Translations under genes and position numbers: made by a program
The notes under the pieces: generated by a model
Seen by the model: the letters and a program-made list of their open reading frames with translations, nothing else
What the model was told of the DNA's origin: nothing
The model's database searches: none
Origin: Halomonas sp. KAO
GTDB lineage: Bacteria; Pseudomonadota; Gammaproteobacteria; Pseudomonadales; Halomonadaceae
NCBI RefSeq assembly: GCF_015595025.1
Contig: NZ_JADNRL010000019.1
Location: 63,204 to 127,203 of the forward strand
Direction of reading: 5' to 3'
Length of the DNA stretch: 64,000 nucleotides
Shown: positions 20,111 through 29,907 of the stretch, one piece after another
Position numbering within the stretch: position 1 is the first letter of the stretch
Layout: each line of letters begins with the position of its first letter

Positions 20111-20126
20111 TTCGTTAACTTACAAA
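20111..20126. promoter_or_regulatory. Candidate operator immediately before zwf
   Basis: TTCGTTAACTTACAAA lies 6-21 bp upstream of the zwf ATG and shares the GTNA-C-CTTAC-AAA pattern with 20164-20178 and with the palindrome before edd (6615-6632). Binding here would block ribosome or polymerase access. Assigned by visual alignment only. Confidence 0.35.
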
Positions 20127-20163
20127 AAAAATACGCACAAGACGCAGGAAAAGCAAGCGCCGA

Positions 20164-20178
20164 TAGTAACCTTACAAA
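20164..20178. promoter_or_regulatory. Second candidate operator in the zwf-hexR gap
   Basis: TAGTAACCTTACAAA matches the site at 20111-20126 at 12 of 15 positions and contains the inverted half-sites GTAA and TTAC two bases apart. It is in the middle of the divergent promoter region, where it could affect both zwf and hexR. Confidence 0.35.
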
Positions 20179-20246
20179 TAAAAATGGCTTGCCGGCCACC
20201 CCTTGTGGCCTAACCCCGGGAGGGCGAGCTAGGATAGTCACCACCA

Positions 20247-20261
20247 TGTAGTTAAATCACC
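20247..20261. promoter_or_regulatory. Candidate HexR consensus site upstream of hexR
   Basis: TGTAGTTAAATCACC agrees with the HexR consensus TGTARTWWWAYTACA at 13 of 15 positions. It is 65 bp upstream of the hexR ATG, within the divergent zwf-hexR intergenic region, which fits repression of zwf and autoregulation. Not tested. Confidence 0.4.
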
Positions 20262-20326
20262 ACATTTTCCACCATCGCGCCAACTCGCGGCCACGCGCCG
20301 CCCCAGCACGGAGAGCTTGCCCCCCC

Positions 20327-21187
20327 ATGGCTCGTCACGACCTGATCGATCGCATCCGACAGCGCCTCGAGGAACTCAACCGCTCCGAACGCAAGGTCGC
20401 CGACGTGATTCTCGCCGACCCGACGGCCGCTACCGGCATGAGCATCGCCACCCTCGCACAGGCCGCATCCGTCAGCGAACCCACCGTCAATCGCTTCTGC
20501 CGCAGCTTCGACGCCAAGGGCTATCCGGACTTCAAGATCAAGCTGGCCCAGAGCCTGGCCAGGGGCACCCCCTACGTAAGCCAGGCGGTGGAGCCCGACG
20601 ACAGCGCCGCCGACTACACCCAGAAGATCTTCGGGGCCACCATCGCCGCCCTGGACGCGGCTCGTCGCCAGACCGACGTCACCCGCATCGAGCGCGTGGT
20701 CGACTTCCTGATCCAGGCCAAACAGGTCCACTTCTTCGGCCTGGGCGCCTCGGGTGCCGTGGCCCAGGATGCCCAGCACAAGTTCTTCCGCTTCAACCTG
20801 CCGGTCACTGCCTATATCGACGTGCTGATGCAGCGCATGGTGGCCTCCACCTGCCATACCGGGGATGTGGTGGTGGTCATCTCATGGACCGGCCGCACCC
20901 GCGAACTGGTCGACATCGCCAGGCTGGCACGCGAGAACGGTGCCGTGGTGCTGGGCATTACCGCGCCGAGCTCTCCGCTGGCCCGGGAGTGCAGCGAGAC
21001 CCTGGAGGTCGCGACCCCCGAGGATACCGATTACTACATGCCCATGACCTCGAGGATGATCCAGCTGGCCCTGATCGATGTGCTGGCCACCGGGGTCACC
21101 CTGCGTCGCGGCGAGGACTTCCTCGGCCACCTCAAGAAGATCAAGGATAGTCTTCAGGATACCCGCTACCCCGGCAGCGACGACTGA
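20327..21187 (+). CDS. hexR: RpiR-family regulator HexR
   Basis: HexR senses KDPG and controls central sugar metabolism in many proteobacteria. The 286-residue protein has an RpiR N-terminal helix-turn-helix (about 1-77: [16 protein letters not shown] and [28 protein letters not shown]). A SIS sugar-phosphate isomerase domain (about 125-265) follows, with [21 protein letters not shown] and [19 protein letters not shown]. Divergent placement next to zwf is the standard hexR context and supports the symbol. Confidence 0.92.
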   Translation: MARHDLIDRIRQRLEELNRSERKVADVILADPTAATGMSIATLAQAASVSEPTVNRFCRSFDAKGYPDFKIKLAQSLARGTPYVSQAVEPDDSAADYTQKIFGATIAALDAARRQTDVTRIERVVDFLIQAKQVHFFGLGASGAVAQDAQHKFFRFNLPVTAYIDVLMQRMVASTCHTGDVVVVISWTGRTRELVDIARLARENGAVVLGITAPSSPLARECSETLEVATPEDTDYYMPMTSRMIQLALIDVLATGVTLRRGEDFLGHLKKIKDSLQDTRYPGSDD

Positions 21188-21200
21188 GCCCCCACCGACG

Positions 21201-21237
21201 CAACGCCGCCCCGCCGAGCTTCGGCGAGGCGGCGTTG
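21201..21237. terminator. Strong hairpin after hexR
   Basis: CAACGCCGCC and GGCGGCGTTG arms enclose a further CGCCGA/TCGGCG stem with one C/A mismatch and a GCT loop. No clear T-run follows on either strand. It lies between hexR and the convergent symporter gene, so it is a probable bidirectional transcription barrier. Confidence 0.6.
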
Positions 21238-21283
21238 TCTCTGGCATCAGAGGATGGTCAGCAGAAGGCTGCTGGCATGCGTC

Positions 21284-22882
21284 CTACACGCCGGCGAAGG
21301 CCGCGTAGATCGCCACCACCAGCACCACCAGCACGATCCCCACGGGCACGGCTCCCTTCCAGGGTGTCAGGTCCACCGCCTGAACATCCTCATGCACCCA
21401 GGCGGTGTCACGTGGGCGCAGCTTGCCGATCAGCAGCATCATCGCCACCAGCAGCACAAAGACCAGGGTCACGAAGTGGAACTCGTGCATGATCACGGGC
21501 AGCTTGTCGAAGGGCGGCACGAAGTAGCCGGCGGCGATCAGCAGACAGCCCCCGATCAGCGCGATCTTGGCTGCCATGGGCGGGACCCGACGGGTAAGCA
21601 GCCCCACCAGCACCACCGCCAGAATGGGGATGAAGTAGATGGCATTCATCTTCTGCAGATAGCCGAACAGGCTCTCCTGTCCGGCCAGCAACGGAGCGAT
21701 GATCATGGTCACTACGGCCATGACCCAGCCGAACACCTTGCCCGACCTGACCACCTGCTCCTCGCTGGCCTCCTTGTTGAGCACCCCCTTGTAGATCCCC
21801 AGGCTGAAGATGGTGGTCGTGCTGTTGAGTGCCGAGTTGAACGACGAGAGGATGGCACCCACCATCACTGCGGCGAAGAAGCCCGTGAGGTACGGCGGCA
21901 GCACGTTGAATACCAGCTGGCCATAGGCCTCGTCTGCGCGCACTCCCTGATCGGCGTAGAGGTGATAGGCGATGATCCCCGGCAGCACCAGATAGAGTGG
22001 CCCCAGCAGCTTGAAGAACCCGGTCAGCAGCACACCCTTCTGGCCCTCCGCGAGGTTCTTGGCCGCGAAGGTGCGCTGGATGATCTGCTGGTTGGTCGTC
22101 CAGTAGAAGACATTGATCAGAAACACCCCGGTAAACAGGGTAAAGAAGGGTACCTGCTGCTCGGCCCCCCCGATGGAGTTGAGCTTCTCCGGATCGCTGG
22201 CCTTGAGGGTGTTCCACCCCTCCAGCACGCCGCTGCCGTCACTGACCGCCTGCAGGCCGAAATAGACGATCACGAAGCCACCGATCAGCAGCCCCACCCC
22301 GTTGAGGGTGTCGGAGACGGCAACGGTGCGCAGGCCGCCGAACAGCGCATAGACGGCGCCAATGATGCCCACGATCCAGACGGTCAGCCACAGCAGCACG
22401 GTGGGCGACTGGATACCGGTGAGCCCCTGCAGATCGAGCATGCCCTGCAGTCCCATGGCCCCCGAGTAGAGGATGATGGGCAGCAGGATCACCGCATAGG
22501 CGATCAGGAAGATGATGTTGGTGATCAGCTGGGTGCCACGGTCGAAGCGGATCTCGAGCAGCTGCGGTAGCGTCGCGATACCGCTTCTCAGGAAGCGAGG
22601 CAGAAAGAACAGGGCCAGCGCCACCAGTGCGATGACGGCCACCACCTCCCAGGCCATCACGCTGAGGCCGTCGGTAAAGGCGGCGCCGTTGAGCCCCACC
22701 ATCTGCTCGGTGGAAAGGTTGGTCATCAGCAGCGACCCCGCAATCAGCGGAAAGGTCAGGGTGCGGCCGGCAAGGAAGTAACCCTTGGTGCTTGAGTGAT
22801 CGTCACGGCGCGTGATGCGCCAGGTGATGAAGGCGACCAGTCCCGTGAAGAACAGGAAGGACGCCAGGGTGAGGGCATGCAT
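21284..22882 (-). CDS. Solute:sodium symporter, SGLT/YidK-like sugar carrier
   Basis: This 532-residue SSS-family permease has about 14 predicted membrane spans. The N-terminal region reads [40 protein letters not shown], typical of Na+/sugar cotransporters of the vSGLT type. [24 protein letters not shown] and [20 protein letters not shown] hold the Na2-site-like serines. The ATG at 22882 gives [11 protein letters not shown]. An AATGTC-N-GACATT palindrome 50 bp upstream is the same as that of the galactose operon, so galactose or a related sugar is the likely substrate. Confidence 0.88.
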   Translation of the reverse strand: MHALTLASFLFFTGLVAFITWRITRRDDHSSTKGYFLAGRTLTFPLIAGSLLMTNLSTEQMVGLNGAAFTDGLSVMAWEVVAVIALVALALFFLPRFLRSGIATLPQLLEIRFDRGTQLITNIIFLIAYAVILLPIILYSGAMGLQGMLDLQGLTGIQSPTVLLWLTVWIVGIIGAVYALFGGLRTVAVSDTLNGVGLLIGGFVIVYFGLQAVSDGSGVLEGWNTLKASDPEKLNSIGGAEQQVPFFTLFTGVFLINVFYWTTNQQIIQRTFAAKNLAEGQKGVLLTGFFKLLGPLYLVLPGIIAYHLYADQGVRADEAYGQLVFNVLPPYLTGFFAAVMVGAILSSFNSALNSTTTIFSLGIYKGVLNKEASEEQVVRSGKVFGWVMAVVTMIIAPLLAGQESLFGYLQKMNAIYFIPILAVVLVGLLTRRVPPMAAKIALIGGCLLIAAGYFVPPFDKLPVIMHEFHFVTLVFVLLVAMMLLIGKLRPRDTAWVHEDVQAVDLTPWKGAVPVGIVLVVLVVAIYAAFAGV

Positions 22883-22931
22883 GGGGGAGCCTCTCTTCTG
22901 TCGGTGTCGGGGCCCGACCACAGCCGGCCGG

Positions 22932-22944
22932 AATGTCTGACATT
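22932..22944. promoter_or_regulatory. Second copy of the galactose-operon operator
   Basis: AATGTCTGACATT is a perfect palindrome (6+1+6), identical in both arms to the core of 11694-11708. It lies 50 bp before the symporter ATG. It is the sequence link between the transporter and the catabolic operon 11 kb away. Confidence 0.7.
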
Positions 22945-23102
22945 AAGAATTGCCACGCCATTCTAGCCGGATATCCCTCCGTCAATATTCGACTTTGGTC
23001 AAAAAGAGCACGATAGCTTTGTTAATCTTACCGAGCAGGGAGGTGCTATCACTCCGCGCCGGAGCGCGCCCCGCCAGGGGCGACACCCGGGCGCCAGGAC
23101 CG

Positions 23103-23477
23103 TCAGTAGCTGTAGTCGATCGAGGCCACGGCGGCGGTAACGGTGATCTCCACCTTGAGCTCATCGGCCGGCATCGGCGCACAGACGCAGGTACGTGCCG
23201 GGGCATGGCCGTCGGGAACCCAGGCGTCCCACACCGCGTTCATGGCAGCGAAGTCATGGCCATCCTTGAGATAGATGGTGGCCGTCAGCAGGCTCTCGCG
23301 ATCGCTGCCCACCTCCTTGAGCAGTGCATCCACACGGGCCAGCATGCTCTCGGTCTGTGCGGTGATGTCGCCATGGCGTGCCTCGGGGCCGGCTACCTGG
23401 CCGCACAGATAGGCGATGCCGTTGTGGATGACGGCACGACTCATGCGTGCCTTGGTGTCGTAGCGATTGATCGTCAT
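23103..23477 (-). CDS. RidA/YjgF-family protein
   Basis: RidA-family proteins hydrolyse reactive enamines and imines from PLP enzymes. The 124-residue protein starts [29 protein letters not shown] after GAGGAGA. It has [26 protein letters not shown] with the family Arg and VEITVTAAV near the end. The typical C-terminal Glu is followed by IDYSY. It appears monocistronic. It is closer to the YoaB-like branch than to canonical RidA, so the substrate is uncertain. Confidence 0.85.
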   Translation of the reverse strand: MTINRYDTKARMSRAVIHNGIAYLCGQVAGPEARHGDITAQTESMLARVDALLKEVGSDRESLLTATIYLKDGHDFAAMNAVWDAWVPDGHAPARTCVCAPMPADELKVEITVTAAVASIDYSY

Positions 23478-23616
23478 CGTGTTTCTCCTCGCCGTTGCAT
23501 GAAAGGTGGAGACCAATTATCACCGCTGCGCCCGACAGCGTCGATGCCGGACACGCCGAAATCCCTCATCATGGTAGTAGGCTTCAGGGCCTCAAGAGCC
23601 AGCAGCCGGAAACGAC

Positions 23617-23648
23617 GACGCCCCGAGCCGAACCGGCCCCGGGGCGTC
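23617..23648. terminator. Hairpin between ridA-like and usp genes
   Basis: GACGCCCCG and CGGGGCGTC form a perfect 9-bp stem around a 14-base GC-rich loop, 27 bp downstream of the usp stop on the minus strand. Only a short TTT follows, so termination strength is uncertain. Confidence 0.5.
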
Positions 23649-23674
23649 ATGGTGACAGGACGATTGCGAAAGGA

Positions 23675-24529
23675 TCAGCGCAGCAGCAGCACCGGCCCTC
23701 GGGCATTACGCAGCATGGCGGTGGTGGTGCTGCCCACCAGCAGGTGACGGATACGCGAGTGACCATAGGCCCCCATCACCAGCAGGTCGATCTCCTGCTC
23801 CTCCTGATAGGCGCGCAGGGTCGCCTCCACCTCGCCGGCGCGGATGGCGCCCTCGGCCTCGTGCCCGGCATCGCCCAGGGTCTTCAGGGCCCACTCGAGC
23901 TGTGAGCGGTTATCACCGGTCTCGGCGCCGACGATCATCACATGGACCGGCACGCCGTCGAACAGCGGGCTCCGGGCCAACATCTCGACACCCTTGCGGG
24001 TGGTCTTGCTGCCATCGAAGGCGAGCAGCACCTTCTCGGGGCGACGGAAGGTATCCGGCACCATCAGAATGGGCCGGTGCAGGCTGCGCACCACCCGCTC
24101 CAGATTGGAGCCCAGGTGCCCGCTGTCCTGGTGGGCGGTCTCGCCGCGCTTGCCCACCACCAGCAGACGAATCTCCTCCTGCAGCTCCTCCAGGGTCTCC
24201 ACCAGGGTACCGTTGCGCTGGCGAATGCCGGGATCGCTCACGCCACCCTCGACGGCACGCTCCCTGGCGGCCTTGAGCATCAGCCGCCCCTGCTCCTGAG
24301 CCACCTTGGCGCGCTTCTCCTCCAGCTGGGCCAGCTCCTCGAGCAGATGCTCCCGGGCCCCCAGACCGAGGTTGCCGGACAGGTCCGTCTCGGCGGTCTG
24401 GGGGTGGTTGTCGTTCACATGCAGGAAGGTCAGCGGGGCATTCAGCGCCTGGCTCGCCCAGGCGCCGTAGTCACACACTCCTTCGGAGAACTTCGAGCCG
24501 TCGATGGCGGCCATCACCTGTTCTGTCAT
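23675..24529 (-). CDS. Tandem-domain universal stress protein
   Basis: This 284-residue protein has two Usp domains. Domain 1 (about 1-145) starts VMAAIDGSKFSEGVCDYGAW and ends LLVVGKRGE. Domain 2 (about 150-284) has VLLAFDGSKTTRKGVEML and the ATP-loop motif LLVMGAYGHSRIRHLLVGSTTTAML. It is 73 bp downstream of a SulP permease gene on the same strand; Usp and SulP genes are often paired. It may regulate or respond to anion or bicarbonate uptake, but that is inference. Confidence 0.9.
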   Translation of the reverse strand: MTEQVMAAIDGSKFSEGVCDYGAWASQALNAPLTFLHVNDNHPQTAETDLSGNLGLGAREHLLEELAQLEEKRAKVAQEQGRLMLKAARERAVEGGVSDPGIRQRNGTLVETLEELQEEIRLLVVGKRGETAHQDSGHLGSNLERVVRSLHRPILMVPDTFRRPEKVLLAFDGSKTTRKGVEMLARSPLFDGVPVHVMIVGAETGDNRSQLEWALKTLGDAGHEAEGAIRAGEVEATLRAYQEEQEIDLLVMGAYGHSRIRHLLVGSTTTAMLRNARGPVLLLR

Positions 24530-24602
24530 CGTCTTGTCCTGAAGCTGGCGTGGGTATCCATTACGTTAGTACACCATCGTTCTACATCATCCGGCCGACG
24601 GG

Positions 24603-26090
24603 TCAATGACCGCCCATCAGCTTCTCGACGGCCTCGGGGTCATCATGCACCGCATAACGGTCGACGATGGTGGCACTCGCCTCGTTGAGGCCGACCAGCT
24701 CCACCTCGGTGCCTTCGCGCCGGAACTTGATCACGATGCGGTCCAGCGCCTGAACGGCGGTAATGTCCCAGAAGTGGGCGCGTGACAGATCGATGGTGAC
24801 CTTCTCCACGGTCTCCTTGAAGTCGAAGGCGTTGCCGAAGCGCTCGGAGGAGGCGAAGAACACCTGACCCACCACCTTGTAGACCCGGTGCCCCTCTTCC
24901 GGCGTCTCGGCGCCAACGTAGAGGATATTGCCCACCTTGTTGGCGAAGTTCATGGCGGCGAGCAGCACGCCGACGAAGACACCGATCGCCAGGTTGTGGG
25001 TCCCCACGGTCACGGCCACCGTGGCCAGCATGACCACGTTGGTGCTCATGGGGTGCTTCCTGAGATCCCGGATGGAGCTCCAGCTGAAGGTACCGATGGA
25101 GACCATGATCATCACCGCGACCAGGGCGGCCATGGGAATCTGCGACACCCAGTCGGCGAGGAATACCACCATCAGCAGCAGCACGACGCCGGCGATCAGG
25201 GCGGAGAGACGCGTCCGCCCTCCCGACTTGATGTTGATCACCGACTGGCCAATCATCGCGCAGCCCGCCATGCCCCCGATGAGACCGGTGCCGATATTGG
25301 CCAGGCCCTGCCCCTTGCACTCACGGTTCTTGTCGCTGGGCGTATCGGTCAGGTCGTCGACGATGGTGGCGGTCATCATCGACTCCAGCAGTCCCACCAC
25401 GGTGAGCATGATCGAGTACGGCAGGATGATCATCAGCGTCTCGAGATTCAGCGGCACCTCGGGCCACAGGAAGACCGGCAGGGTATCGGGCAGCTCGCCC
25501 ATGTCGCCGACGGTGCGAATCTCCATGCCGGTGAGCAGATAGACCGCGGTGAGAACCAGGATGCACACCAGCGGCGAGGGCAGCAGCTTGCCCACCCTTG
25601 GCAGGTAGGGGAAGCCGTAGATGATCGCCAGCCCCGCCGCCGTCATGGCATAAACGTGCCAGGTCACATCGGTGAGCTCCGGCAGCTGGGCCATGAAGAT
25701 CAGGATCGCCAGGGCATTGACGAAGCCGGTCACCACCGAGCGCGACACGAAACGCATCAGATCGGCCAGGCGCAGGTAGCCGGCAATGATCTGGAAGACC
25801 CCGGTGAGCAGGGTGGCGGCCAACAGGTACTGCAGGCCATGCTCCTTGACCAGGGTGACCATCAGCAGCGCCATGGCGCCGGTGGCCGCCGAGATCATGC
25901 CCGGCCGGCCGCCGGCGAAGGCGATGATCACCGCCATGGAGAAGGAGGCGTAGAGGCCCACCTTGGGATCGACGCCTGCGATGATGGAGAAGGCGATCGC
26001 CTCGGGGATCAGCGCCAGAGCCACGACGATTCCCGCCAGGGTGTCGCCCTTGAGGTTGGAGAACCAGCTCCGTTTCATCTTTTCGTACAT
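24603..26090 (-). CDS. SulP-family anion permease with STAS domain
   Basis: The 495-residue protein is an SLC26/SulP carrier (sulfate or bicarbonate type). It opens [50 protein letters not shown] and has [48 protein letters not shown] and about 11-12 membrane spans. A C-terminal STAS domain (about 385-490) has [20 protein letters not shown]. The central segment with MIGQSVIN is common in the BicA-like bicarbonate branch, so Na+/bicarbonate uptake is as likely as sulfate. A usp gene follows. Confidence 0.87.
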   Translation of the reverse strand: MYEKMKRSWFSNLKGDTLAGIVVALALIPEAIAFSIIAGVDPKVGLYASFSMAVIIAFAGGRPGMISAATGAMALLMVTLVKEHGLQYLLAATLLTGVFQIIAGYLRLADLMRFVSRSVVTGFVNALAILIFMAQLPELTDVTWHVYAMTAAGLAIIYGFPYLPRVGKLLPSPLVCILVLTAVYLLTGMEIRTVGDMGELPDTLPVFLWPEVPLNLETLMIILPYSIMLTVVGLLESMMTATIVDDLTDTPSDKNRECKGQGLANIGTGLIGGMAGCAMIGQSVINIKSGGRTRLSALIAGVVLLLMVVFLADWVSQIPMAALVAVMIMVSIGTFSWSSIRDLRKHPMSTNVVMLATVAVTVGTHNLAIGVFVGVLLAAMNFANKVGNILYVGAETPEEGHRVYKVVGQVFFASSERFGNAFDFKETVEKVTIDLSRAHFWDITAVQALDRIVIKFRREGTEVELVGLNEASATIVDRYAVHDDPEAVEKLMGGH

Positions 26091-26252
26091 GCTGCGGTCC
26101 AGTCAGGAGTGATTGGAAGGCCATGAGGCATCGGGGGACGTGCCGGATTGACGCCGGGGCGCCCATGTATCACGCAGGGAGAAGGGAGTGTGGCAGGACG
26201 ACGCGACCAGCCCTGCCAGACGCATCGAGTCGCTCAGGAGCATCATCGGACG

Positions 26253-26288
26253 AAGGTCCAATGCTTGCGTAAGGTCCAGTGCTTGCGT
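26253..26288. repeat. 18-bp tandem repeat, two copies
   Basis: AAGGTCCAATGCTTGCGT (26253-26270) is followed at once by AAGGTCCAGTGCTTGCGT (26271-26288), 17 of 18 identical. It lies in the 215-bp gap between the sulP start and the end of the DMT transporter gene. No function seen. Confidence 0.8.
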
Positions 26289-26305
26289 GAGACAGGGCGC
26301 GGATT

Positions 26306-27265
26306 CTAGCAGAGCTCATGTTGCACTGCACCCCGAGCGCGCTGGCGCCGCTCGACCCGTCGATCGACCAGTCCCTTGAGCAGCAGGCTGCCGAGTACCA
26401 GGGCACCACCGGCAAACGCCGCTGGCGACGGGCGCTCCCCGAGCAGCCACCATACCCAGAGCGTGCCGACCACGACCTCCAGCAGCATCAGCAGCCCCAC
26501 CTCGGCGGCGGGCAGGTAGAGCGGGCCACGCTGAAGCAGGGTGAAGCCCAGCGGCAGCAGTCCCAGGCAGAGCACCAGCAGCCACGCCAGGGTGGTGCCG
26601 AGTGGCAAGGCGATGCCCGGCCCCATCAGGCCATAGAGCCCGGCAACGGCCGCCACGATCCCTCCCGCCAGGGTCAGCATGGGGCTCATGTCGACATCCT
26701 GGCGCGTTCGACAGAGGGTGAAGTTGGCCGCCATCGCCGTGGCGGCAAGCAGCGCAAAGGCGTTGCCGCGCCAGGAACCGACACCCGCGTCGTCCAGGGC
26801 GATCAGCGCGATGCCCACCAGGCAGGCCAGGATAGCCAGCCAGGTGCGCCGCGGCAGGCGCTCGTGAAGAAAGACGCGGGAGAGCAGCGCGGCGATCAGG
26901 GGGGCTCCGGCGAGGATCATCAGCACATTGCCGGCACGGGTATACTGGTTGCCCAGCACGAAACCGAAGGTGGAGAGGCTGAACAGCAGTGCCACGCCGA
27001 TACCGGTCCAGCCACAGCGACGATAGGCCGCCGCCGCCCCCCGCCCGTGGCGGGCGAGCACAATGGCGAGAAAGCCGAGGGCGGTAAGCAGCCCCCGCCA
27101 CACCAGGATCTCGGCGTCCGGCAGGCCGATCAGCTTGATCAGCAGCGCATCGGGGGAAATCAACAGTACCCCGCCACCGGTCATCAACAGCCCCTGCTGG
27201 CGGCGGTTCAGATGGGAGAGTGTCAAGGCAACCTCATGGACAAGCCGGGCGCCACAGCATGCCAC
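26306..27265 (-). CDS. EamA/DMT-family permease
   Basis: This drug/metabolite transporter-superfamily carrier has ten membrane spans in two EamA repeats. Repeat 1 includes ISPDALLIKLIGLPDAEILVWRGLLTALGFLAI. Repeat 2 includes VGIALIALDD and PAAEVGLLMLLEVVVGTLWVWWLLGERPS, the family-typical end motif. The longest reading is 319 residues. The first about 27 residues look unlike the family and a start at 27184 (MTGGGVLLISPDALL) may be the real one. Substrate unknown. Confidence 0.82.
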   Translation of the reverse strand: MACCGARLVHEVALTLSHLNRRQQGLLMTGGGVLLISPDALLIKLIGLPDAEILVWRGLLTALGFLAIVLARHGRGAAAAYRRCGWTGIGVALLFSLSTFGFVLGNQYTRAGNVLMILAGAPLIAALLSRVFLHERLPRRTWLAILACLVGIALIALDDAGVGSWRGNAFALLAATAMAANFTLCRTRQDVDMSPMLTLAGGIVAAVAGLYGLMGPGIALPLGTTLAWLLVLCLGLLPLGFTLLQRGPLYLPAAEVGLLMLLEVVVGTLWVWWLLGERPSPAAFAGGALVLGSLLLKGLVDRRVERRQRARGAVQHELC

Positions 27266-27292
27266 GACCAGCTGGCCGTGGCACGGGGTGGA

Positions 27293-28099
27293 TCAGGCGG
27301 AATCACCGCTGTCGTCGGGCGCCGGACCGGAGGTGCCCTCCCGAGCCGCCGCTGACGCCCGCATATGCTTGAAGGCCTCCATGATATCCATGGGCAGCGG
27401 GAAGACGATGGTGGAGGCATTCTTGTTGCTCATGTCGCTCATGGTCTGCAGGTAGCGCAGCTGGAGCGCCGCCGAGTTCTCGGCCATGACATTGGCGGCC
27501 TGCACCAGCTTGCGCGAGGCCTGCAGCTCACCCTCGGCGTGGATCACCTTGGCGCGACGCTCCCGCTCGGCCTCGGCCTGGCGGGCAATGGCACGGATCA
27601 TGCTCTCGTCGAGATCGACATGCTTGATCTCCACATTGGCCACCTTGATGCCCCAGCCTTCGGCGGAGGTGTCGATGATCTCCTGAATATCATCGTTGAG
27701 CTTGTCGCGCTCGGAGAGCATCTCGTCGAGGTCGTGCTTGCCGAGCACCGAGCGCAGGGTGGTCTGGGCCAGCTGGCTGGTGGCGAGGGTGAAGTTCTCG
27801 ACCTGGATGATCGCCTTCTCGGGGTCCACCACACGGAAATAGAGCACGGCGTTGACCTTGACGGTGACGTTGTCCTGGGAGATCACATCCTGCTCGGGCA
27901 CATCCATGGTGACCACCCGTAGATCGACCACCTGCATCTTCTGGATGGCGGGAATGATGATGATCAGCCCCGGCCCCTTGACCGACTGGAAGCGGCCGAG
28001 AAAGAACACCACCCCGCGCTTGTACTCGGGCAGGATACGAATCGAGGCCGCCAGCAGCATGATCAGCAGGACGACCGGGACGAGGTAGGAAAGCAGCAT
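27293..28099 (-). CDS. Slipin (stomatin/prohibitin SPFH family)
   Basis: The 268-residue protein has an N-terminal hydrophobic hairpin ([19 protein letters not shown]). An SPFH domain follows, with [58 protein letters not shown] and [23 protein letters not shown] charged coiled coil ([21 protein letters not shown]) and a conserved tail come last. The ATG at 28099 has AAGGAG upstream. It is 58 bp after an NfeD gene; slipin-NfeD pairs are conserved in bacteria and archaea and act in membrane quality control, where NfeD-type proteases can cleave the stomatin partner. Confidence 0.92.
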   Translation of the reverse strand: MLLSYLVPVVLLIMLLAASIRILPEYKRGVVFFLGRFQSVKGPGLIIIIPAIQKMQVVDLRVVTMDVPEQDVISQDNVTVKVNAVLYFRVVDPEKAIIQVENFTLATSQLAQTTLRSVLGKHDLDEMLSERDKLNDDIQEIIDTSAEGWGIKVANVEIKHVDLDESMIRAIARQAEAERERRAKVIHAEGELQASRKLVQAANVMAENSAALQLRYLQTMSDMSNKNASTIVFPLPMDIMEAFKHMRASAAAREGTSGPAPDDSGDSA

Positions 28100-28157
28100 G
28101 GTGTCGGCTCCTTGGTTGGGCCGGACGATGCGGATCATCGACCGTGCCGGACAAGCC

Positions 28158-29651
28158 TCAGGACGATGAGGCCAGCGGTTCGACCTCCAGGGTCAGGCCG
28201 TCGACCGCGGTGACGCGTACCGACTGCCCGCGGGCGAGCGGCGTGGGACTGCGCGCCCGCCAGCGCTCGCCCATCAGGCGTACGTGGCCCTGGTCGGTGA
28301 AGTCCTCGAGGACCAGCGCCTCGCTGCCGACCAGCTCCTCATGGCCGGTGCGCGGTGGGCGTCGCCGCAGGCCGATGAAACGGGTCACGACCCACAGCAT
28401 CAGGCCCGCCGCAAGCAGCGCGATGCCACCGATCATCGGCAGCGAGATGTTCAGGGTATCCGCGTCCATCAGTATCACCGATCCGATCACGAAGGCGACG
28501 ATGCCGCCGATGCCGAGAATGCCGAAACTGGGCATCAGCGCCTCGCCCACGATCAGCCCCAGACCCACCAGGATCAGCGCCAGGCCGGCGTAGTTGACCG
28601 GCAGCACCTGGAAGGCAAACAGCGCCAGCAGCAGGCAGATGATGCCGATGGTGCCCGGCACCAGGCTGCCCGGATTGGAAAGCTCGAAGATCAGCCCGTA
28701 GAAGCCGATGATCATCAGGAAGTAGGCGACGTTGGGATTGGTGATCACCGCCAGCAGCTCGGTACGCCAATCGGGATCGAAGCGTTCGACGGTGAGCTCC
28801 GCGGTGGCAAGGGTGCGCTCCCCGTCATCCATCACCACCGTGCGACCGTCGAGCTGGGCGAGCAGGTCGTCCAGATCACTGGCCACCACCTCGATGACAT
28901 TCTGCTCGAGCGCCTCCCGGGCGGTAAGATTGACCGCCTCGCGCACCGCCTGCTCGGCCCAGTCGGCATTGCGGCCATGGCGTTCGGCCAGCGAGCGGAT
29001 ATAGGCGACGGCATCCTCCAGCACCTTGCGCTCCATCGCCGTCTCGCCGCGGCGCTTGGCCGGCGCCTCCTGTGCGGCCTCGTCTGGCATCGACTCGCCC
29101 TCGTCCGGCGTGGCCTCAGTCGAGTCGTCGTCGCGCCCCTCGGCGTCGGCGGAGCCGTTCGATTCGGATTCGGGTTCGGGTTCGGGCTCACCCAGGCCCG
29201 GTAGCCCGCCTCCCCCGCCTAATTGCACCGGCGTCGCCGAGCCGAGATGAGTGGCCGGCGCCATGGCGGCGACGTGACTGGCATAGAGCAGATAGGTACC
29301 GGCGCTGGCCGCCCGGGCCCCCGCCGGCGTGACATAGAAGGCCACCGGCACCTCGGAGGAGAGCATGGCGCGGATCATGTCGCGCATGGCGGCGTCGAGG
29401 CCGCCGGGGGTATCCATCTCCACCACGACCAGCTCGGCATCGGCCTCGGCGGCACGCATCAGGCCGCGCTGAAAGTAGTCGCTGGTGGCCGGCCCGATGG
29501 CCCCCTCCACCCGCATCACCAGCGTGTTGCGCTCACTCTGCTGTGCCTGCACCGCGGCCTGTCCAAGCAGCAGCAACAGCCCCAGGGCCAGGCAGACGAG
29601 ACTGAACAGCATTGCCACATGCCTGGGAGACGCGGTACGCAACGGCTTCAT
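28158..29651 (-). CDS. NfeD1b-type membrane-bound ClpP-class protease
   Basis: The 497-residue protein has a signal or anchor segment (about 14-36), a ClpP-class serine protease domain, four or five C-terminal membrane spans (about 300-420) and an OB-fold NfeD domain at the end. The protease part includes [19 protein letters not shown] and [22 protein letters not shown], with the nucleophile Ser in AASAG. An acidic low-complexity insertion of about 55 residues ([18 protein letters not shown] onward, about 155-210) splits the protease domain. It is the upstream partner of the slipin gene. Confidence 0.9.
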   Translation of the reverse strand: MKPLRTASPRHVAMLFSLVCLALGLLLLLGQAAVQAQQSERNTLVMRVEGAIGPATSDYFQRGLMRAAEADAELVVVEMDTPGGLDAAMRDMIRAMLSSEVPVAFYVTPAGARAASAGTYLLYASHVAAMAPATHLGSATPVQLGGGGGLPGLGEPEPEPESESNGSADAEGRDDDSTEATPDEGESMPDEAAQEAPAKRRGETAMERKVLEDAVAYIRSLAERHGRNADWAEQAVREAVNLTAREALEQNVIEVVASDLDDLLAQLDGRTVVMDDGERTLATAELTVERFDPDWRTELLAVITNPNVAYFLMIIGFYGLIFELSNPGSLVPGTIGIICLLLALFAFQVLPVNYAGLALILVGLGLIVGEALMPSFGILGIGGIVAFVIGSVILMDADTLNISLPMIGGIALLAAGLMLWVVTRFIGLRRRPPRTGHEELVGSEALVLEDFTDQGHVRLMGERWRARSPTPLARGQSVRVTAVDGLTLEVEPLASSS

Positions 29652-29907
29652 GGAACTCTCCTGAGCGGCACCTAGACCCTGGGAGGCGCCACACTGGAAT
29701 GATTAACATCTTGTAATATTCAGCATAGCAGGCCGCCTCCCTGTATGTCCCATACGGTTGAAGTCGGCACCCTGCCGTCGCCTCCATTCGTCCTGCAACG
29801 CCAACCTTGTCAAAGACGCCTCCTGCAACAGCTTCGCCCTGGATTTCAACAACCAAATCAGTGCGGTGACTGGTGCTCGTCCCCGCACGCTGGCAACATG
29901 TTCGCTT

